Part shown: positions 6,555 to 10,056 of the stretch, in pieces
Position numbering within the stretch: the first letter of the stretch is position 1
Layout of the letters: every line of letters begins with the position of its first letter
Source of the DNA: an uncultured Lachnospiraceae bacterium
GTDB lineage: Bacteria > Bacillota > Clostridia > Lachnospirales > Lachnospiraceae
Reading direction: 5' to 3'
Assembly (NCBI GenBank): GCA_902783295.1
Contig: CACZQT010000271.1
Coordinates: 1-10,056 of the forward strand
Length of the DNA stretch: 10,056 nucleotides
Made by a program: the position numbers and the translations under genes
The notes under the pieces: generated by a model
Told to the model about the DNA's origin: nothing
Database searches by the model: none
What the model saw: the letters and a program-made list of their open reading frames with translations, nothing else

Positions 6555-6577
6555 ATTCACAGAATAAAGAGAATAAG

Positions 6578-6619
6578 ACGAGCGGGAGCAGGCCAGAGCC
6601 GGTTTGCTCCCGCTCGTTT
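6578..6619 (+). terminator. Hairpin terminator after desulfoferrodoxin
   Basis: ACGAGCGGGAGCA (6578-6590) pairs perfectly with TGCTCCCGCTCGT (6605-6617), a 13-bp GC-rich stem with a 14-base loop that has a small GGC/GCC inner stem. Only a short TTT follows, so release may be incomplete. A- and purine-rich sequence on the other side means it might also work for the convergent HAD gene. Confidence 0.75.
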
Positions 6620-6640
6620 GTGGAAGGCAGAGGAGACAGG

Positions 6641-6702
6641 GGAGACATGGGGACAGTCCCTCTGTCCCGAGAGCGGGACAGAGGGACTGTCCCCATGTCT
6701 CC
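6641..6702. repeat. Perfect 29-bp inverted repeat, REP-like nested palindrome
   Basis: Arms at 6641-6669 and 6674-6702 are exact reverse complements around the loop AGAG. Each arm contains smaller dyads: GGGAC-A-GTCCC, and GGGACAG / CTGTCCC around TCCCT. A half copy lies at 5314-5335. It sits between two convergent genes, where it can act as a bidirectional terminator. Short palindromes of this type occur dispersed in clostridial genomes and recall REP elements moved by Y1-type transposases; no such transposase is in the window, so that origin is inference. Confidence 0.85.
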
Positions 6703-6722
6703 TCCTGTTTCTCTTCACTGGC

Positions 6723-7382
6723 TTATTGCTTTTCACGGATCCACCTTGCTGCTGCGAAGGCATCCGGCAATATTGCGGCTGTTTTTCTGCCGATCTCTTC
6801 AGCAGGCTGCTTCATATCCGGGATGCAGAGGACCGGAATTCTGCCGTTGACGGCAGCCAGGATTCCGTTCTCACTGTCTTCCAGCACCAGGGCTTCCTCA
6901 GGCCGTACCCCGAAATGCCGGCAGCAGCACAGGAAGATTTCCGGATCCGGCTTGGAATGTGTGATGTCATCTCCGGAAATGACGAAATCAAAATACTTTT
7001 CCAGCCCGGAAGACTGTAGATAGATGTCCACCGTAGGCCGGGGGGAAGAGGAGGCAACGCAGGCGGGAATGCCGTCCTCATGCAGCTGCTCCAGCAGCTC
7101 CGGGATCCCCGGCTTCACCGGCAGCGAGTCTCTGGCTGCAATGGCGTTCAGCCTCTTTCTGGCTTCGTATGCGACCTCCTCGTACGGAAAATCCGGTCCG
7201 TATACAGAACGCATCAGAACTCCCGTATCCTGGCGGGAAAGCCCCAGGGTCCGGATGTAGGTTGCTTCGGAAAGCTCATAGCCGTAGCCTTTCATGACAG
7301 CCCGCTTCGTTTCCATATGAGCCCGCTCGCTGTCGAAAATCAGACCGTCCATATCAAAGATTACACATTTCGGAAACTTCAT
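6723..7382 (-). CDS. HAD-superfamily hydrolase, beta-phosphoglucomutase-like (subfamily IA)
   Basis: The product has 219 residues. ATG 7382 is preceded by AGAGGAGGA on the minus strand. Motif I is FDMDGLIFDSE (Asp10 nucleophile, Asp12 acid/base); motif II is VASSSP (Ser111); motif III has Lys144 in THSKPDPEIF; motif IV is VLEDSENG (Glu168-Asp169). A four-helix cap lies between about 16 and 85. These features place it with the beta-phosphoglucomutase, 2-deoxyglucose-6-phosphatase and related sugar-phosphate phosphatases; motif detail alone cannot decide between mutase and phosphatase. A run of three cysteines (FLCCCRHFG, 150-158) is unusual. It is convergent with desulfoferrodoxin and divergent from polA, so it is probably transcribed alone; TATAAA on the minus strand about 20 bases before the start is a possible -10, but without a clear -35. 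Confidence 0.9.
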   Translation of the reverse strand: MKFPKCVIFDMDGLIFDSERAHMETKRAVMKGYGYELSEATYIRTLGLSRQDTGVLMRSVYGPDFPYEEVAYEARKRLNAIAARDSLPVKPGIPELLEQLHEDGIPACVASSSPRPTVDIYLQSSGLEKYFDFVISGDDITHSKPDPEIFLCCCRHFGVRPEEALVLEDSENGILAAVNGRIPVLCIPDMKQPAEEIGRKTAAILPDAFAAARWIREKQ

Positions 7383-7423
7383 ATTATCCTCCTCTGCGGA
7401 GATTTATATCCTGACCGGAGATG

Positions 7424-7459
7424 ACTCCCTCCGTCATGGGTGCGCCGCGGAAGGTGCCA
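7424..7459 (-). repeat. Palindromic repeat remnant (TGACGGAGGG family), site C
   Basis: On the minus strand it reads TGGCACC, about 16 bases of GC-rich sequence, then TGACGGAGGGAGT. The end matches the right half of site A (TGACGGAGGG). It lies in the leader or promoter region of the minus-strand HAD gene. The rest of the 289-base divergent gap holds a hairpin (7494-7517), the polA promoter and no gene. Confidence 0.45.
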
Positions 7460-7493
7460 TCCGGCTCTAGCTTCGCGTCGCTGCACACGGCGC

Positions 7494-7517
7494 GCAAAAC
7501 TCGCAAGCGAGTCTTGC
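7494..7517. other. Hairpin in the HAD/polA intergenic region
   Basis: GCAAAACTCGC and GCGAGTCTTGC form an 11-bp stem with one mismatch and the spacer AA. It sits in GC-rich spacer DNA next to repeat site C. It has no T-run in either direction and no known RNA fold that I recognise. It may be part of a larger non-coding repeat. Confidence 0.4.
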
Positions 7518-7609
7518 ACAAAGAGGAAGGCAGGCAGCGTCCGGGAGAGTATTGCGGCGCCTTTGGCTCACTATAGCATAAAGAAGGGATTTCCTTCAAG
7601 GGAGAAGTA

Positions 7610-7618
7610 TGCTACAAT
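7610..7618 (+). promoter_or_regulatory. Extended -10 promoter for polA
   Basis: TG-C-TACAAT, with no good -35 match 17 bases upstream (TTTCCT at 7590-7595). The 11-mer TATGCTACAAT is identical to the one in the promoter of the BMP-domain gene at 1382-1392. Initiation near 7625 would give a leader of about 47 bases. Confidence 0.55.
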
Positions 7619-7671
7619 ATATGGGTTATGTTTCCCGCACTGCACAACCTGATCGGGAGGAGGAGCTTCCC

Positions 7672-10056
7672 ATGGCGGATAAAATCGTTTGCATAGACGG
7701 CCACAGCATTCTGAACCGGGCGTTTTACGGAATTCCGGAACTTACCAATTCGGCAGGGGTCCATACCAATGCGGTCATGGGCTTCATGAATATTATGCTG
7801 AAGGTTCTGGATGAGGAAGCCCCCGTTTATCTTTGCGTGGCTTTTGACCGGAAGGAACCGACCTTCCGGCACGAGATGTTCGGGGACTACAAGGGTACCC
7901 GCAAGGCCATGCCGGAAGAACTGAGGGAACAGGTCCCTCTGATCAAGGAGCTTCTGACGGCCTGCGGGATTCCGATTTTCGAACTGCCGGGTTATGAGGC
8001 GGATGATATCCTCGGGACGATCAGCCGCCGTGCAGAAGCCCGCGGGATTGACGCCGTGCTGCTCTCGGGCGACCGGGATCTTCTGCAGCTGGCGACAGAG
8101 CATACCCGTATCCGCATTCCCAAAACCCGAAGCGGTATGACGGTGACGGAGAATTATTTTGCGGAGGATGTGAAGGCAGCCTATCAGGTGACTCCGGCGG
8201 AGTTTATCGATCTGAAAGCTCTGATGGGGGATGCCTCCGACAATATTCCCGGGGTTCCCAGCATCGGAGAGAAGACGGCTACGGCTCTGATCGTGGCCTG
8301 GCACAGTATAGAGAACCTGAAAGAACATCTGGCGGAGGTGAGGCCTCCCCGCGCGCAGAAAGCGCTGACGGAACATTTCGACATGGCAGAGCTTTCCAGG
8401 AAGCTCGCGGAAATCTGCGTGGAAGCGCCGGTATCCCTGGACTGGGAAGCGCTGGTACATGACTCGATCTATACCAGGGAAGCGTACGAAGTCCTTTCCC
8501 GCCTGGAACTGAAGGCTTTGATGAAGCGGTTTGAAGCCGGCGGGCTGAAGGATGCCAGAGCTGCGGCGGAAAAGCCGCAGGCGCCGGAGGTCTCCTTCCG
8601 GCAGGCCAGGCTTGGCGAAAAGGAGGATATCCTGAGTCAGGCAAAGGGCCGAACGGCCGGCTTTGTGACGATATGGCAGGAAGCTGACGGGAAATCCGGA
8701 AGAGGAAAGAAAACAGAATCCGTCCGGGAGCTGCAGGGAATTGCCCTGAGCCTGGCCGGCAGCGGGGATGTTTATCTTCTTACCGTGGATGAATTTCCCG
8801 GGGACGGTCTTCAGGATTTCCTGAGTGCTTTATGTGAAGCCGCGGAAACCACGGCGGTAATGAACCTGAAAGAAGAACGGAAGCAGTGGGAACTGCCGGA
8901 CTGCAGCCATTTTACGGATATCGGGCTGGCATTGTATCTGCTGAATCCTCTGACAGGCAGTTACGATACGGCAGATGCAGCCAGAGAAGCCCTGGGAGAA
9001 GCACGGCCGATGACAAGGCCTGAAGACGGTGCCCGGATTCTGGCGGATGCCGTGGAGCCCCTTACCCGAAAACTGGAGGAGGCGGGGATGCTGTCTCTGT
9101 TCCGGGAGATCGAGATGCCGCTGTCGGATTCCCTGTCCCGCATGGAAAAGGCAGGAATCCGTGTGGAACGGAAAGCGCTGGCGGAATACGGGGATAATCT
9201 GGTGGAAGGCATCCGGAGGCTGGAGGAAGAAATCCATACCCTGGCCGGTCATCCTTTCAATATTCTCTCTCCGAAACAGCTGGGAGAGATCCTCTTTGAA
9301 GAGATGCAGCTGCCTTTCGCGAAGAAGACGAAAACCGGGTATTCCACGAATGTGGACGTTCTGGAAAAGCTGAAGCCCTATCATCCGATCGCGGGGAAGG
9401 TGCTGGAGTACCGGACGCTGACAAAGCTGAAATCTACTTATGCAGACGGTCTGGCAGCCTTTATCGGACCGGATGAGAGAATCCACGGCACCTTCCACCA
9501 GACCATTACGGCCACCGGGCGCATCAGTTCGGCGGATCCGAATCTGCAGAACATCCCGGTGCGTATGGAACTGGGGCGTGCCATCCGCAAGGTATTTGTC
9601 CCGGAAGATGGCTGCGTGTTCGTGGACGCGGATTATTCCCAGATCGAACTGCGTATCCTGGCACATATGTCCGGCGATGAAAAGCTGATCGAAGCTTACC
9701 GGCAGGAGCAGGATATCCACCGGATGACGGCTTCCCAGGTCTTCCACGTACCGCTGGAAGAGGTTACACCGGAGCTCAGGCGAAATGCCAAAGCAGTGAA
9801 CTTCGGAATTGTTTACGGAATCAGCGCTTTCGGGCTCAGCGAGGACCTGAGTATTTCCCGGAAAGAAGCTTCTGAATATATCGAACGCTATTTTGAAACC
9901 TATCCCCGGGTTAAGAGGTATCTGGACCACCTGGTGTACCAGGGGAAGGAACAGGGCTATGTCAGCACTCTTTACGGGCGCAGACGGCCCGTACCGGAAC
10001 TGAAATCCTCGAATTTCATGCAGAGACAGTTCGGGGAAAGGGTCGCCATGAATTCT
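7672..10056 (+). CDS. polA: DNA polymerase I, partial at its C-terminus
   Basis: The frame is open for 795 codons from ATG 7672 (ribosome site GGGAGGAGG at 7655-7663) to the window edge; usual length is about 880, so roughly the last tenth, including the VHDE motif C, is missing. The enzyme fills gaps and removes RNA primers in repair and lagging-strand synthesis. The 5' nuclease domain (1-290) has DGHSILNRAF (from Asp9), YEADD (108-112), LSGDRD (131-136) and GDASDNIPGV (186-195). Residues about 320-500 correspond to the proofreading exonuclease, but the catalytic acidic motifs are not recognisable: no DxE near 332, and NLKEER at 398-403 where NLKYD is expected. The polymerase domain has TATGRISSADPNLQNIP (613-629), motif A DYSQIELR (654-661) and motif B, R704 to Y715, with Phe711 at the dideoxynucleotide-selecting position. 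An inactive proofreading domain is common in Bacillota. Confidence 0.96.
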   Translation, partial: MADKIVCIDGHSILNRAFYGIPELTNSAGVHTNAVMGFMNIMLKVLDEEAPVYLCVAFDRKEPTFRHEMFGDYKGTRKAMPEELREQVPLIKELLTACGIPIFELPGYEADDILGTISRRAEARGIDAVLLSGDRDLLQLATEHTRIRIPKTRSGMTVTENYFAEDVKAAYQVTPAEFIDLKALMGDASDNIPGVPSIGEKTATALIVAWHSIENLKEHLAEVRPPRAQKALTEHFDMAELSRKLAEICVEAPVSLDWEALVHDSIYTREAYEVLSRLELKALMKRFEAGGLKDARAAAEKPQAPEVSFRQARLGEKEDILSQAKGRTAGFVTIWQEADGKSGRGKKTESVRELQGIALSLAGSGDVYLLTVDEFPGDGLQDFLSALCEAAETTAVMNLKEERKQWELPDCSHFTDIGLALYLLNPLTGSYDTADAAREALGEARPMTRPEDGARILADAVEPLTRKLEEAGMLSLFREIEMPLSDSLSRMEKAGIRVERKALAEYGDNLVEGIRRLEEEIHTLAGHPFNILSPKQLGEILFEEMQLPFAKKTKTGYSTNVDVLEKLKPYHPIAGKVLEYRTLTKLKSTYADGLAAFIGPDERIHGTFHQTITATGRISSADPNLQNIPVRMELGRAIRKVFVPEDGCVFVDADYSQIELRILAHMSGDEKLIEAYRQEQDIHRMTASQVFHVPLEEVTPELRRNAKAVNFGIVYGISAFGLSEDLSISRKEASEYIERYFETYPRVKRYLDHLVYQGKEQGYVSTLYGRRRPVPELKSSNFMQRQFGERVAMNS

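Noticed and set aside
6604..7023. Plus-strand frames (139, 133 and 76 codons) across the inverted repeat and the HAD gene
   Set aside because: They start inside the terminator or palindrome region and run antisense to a clear HAD hydrolase.
7383..7671. Possible tRNA, small RNA or riboswitch in the GC-rich divergent gap
   Set aside because: Hairpins are present but no cloverleaf, CCA end, T-loop or known riboswitch core could be recognised.
8830..9930. 366-codon open frame on the minus strand, and a similar one at 7612-8460
   Set aside because: Both are complementary to polA codons, rich in Gln/His/Arg/Phe as antisense shadows usually are, with no family match.

Overview
The window reads as chromosomal DNA of a strictly anaerobic, low-to-mid GC Bacillota, most likely a gut Clostridia (Lachnospiraceae-like). 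The grounds are purine-rich AGGAGG ribosome sites, sigma-A promoters with extended -10 boxes, a desulfoferrodoxin-type superoxide reductase, YARHG and DUF5067-like secreted proteins, a cytosolic BMP-domain protein of a type I know from Clostridia, and a DNA polymerase I with a decayed proofreading domain. I cannot name the species. No phage genes, transposase, CRISPR array, rRNA or tRNA are visible.

Layout. Positions 1-1112 (minus) hold the start of a secreted protein: a DUF5067-like domain, then an acidic linker made of 13-residue repeats; the gene runs off the left edge. A 422-bp divergent intergenic region (1113-1534) carries a good promoter for each direction and a set of GRACT-type boxes spaced near multiples of one helical turn. 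On the plus strand follow a ParB-like plus BMP-domain cytosolic protein (1535-3547) and a metallophosphoesterase (3621-4295), a probable operon. After these come a secreted YARHG protein (4443-5312), a YihX-like HAD hydrolase that starts at TTG (5407-6027), and desulfoferrodoxin (6180-6554) with a hairpin terminator. A second HAD hydrolase of the beta-phosphoglucomutase-like group lies convergently on the minus strand (6723-7382). Beyond a 289-bp divergent gap, polA (7672 onward) runs off the right edge, with 795 codons present.

The spacers between the single genes in the second half are loaded with short palindromic repeats. One family is a REP-like GGGGACAGTCCC element: a perfect 29-bp inverted repeat at 6641-6702 and a half copy at 5314-5335. 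The other is a CCTCCCTC / TGACGGAGGG family, with remnants at 5337-5360, 6078-6094 and 7424-7459.

The genes do not form one obvious pathway. The clearest functional pair is the BMP-domain protein with the phosphoesterase; the rest look like independently transcribed housekeeping, stress and envelope genes. I see no convincing new multi-gene system. The points most worth a second look are the ParB-like/BMP fusion beside an atypical phosphoesterase, the helically spaced boxes in front of it, and the two palindromic repeat families.
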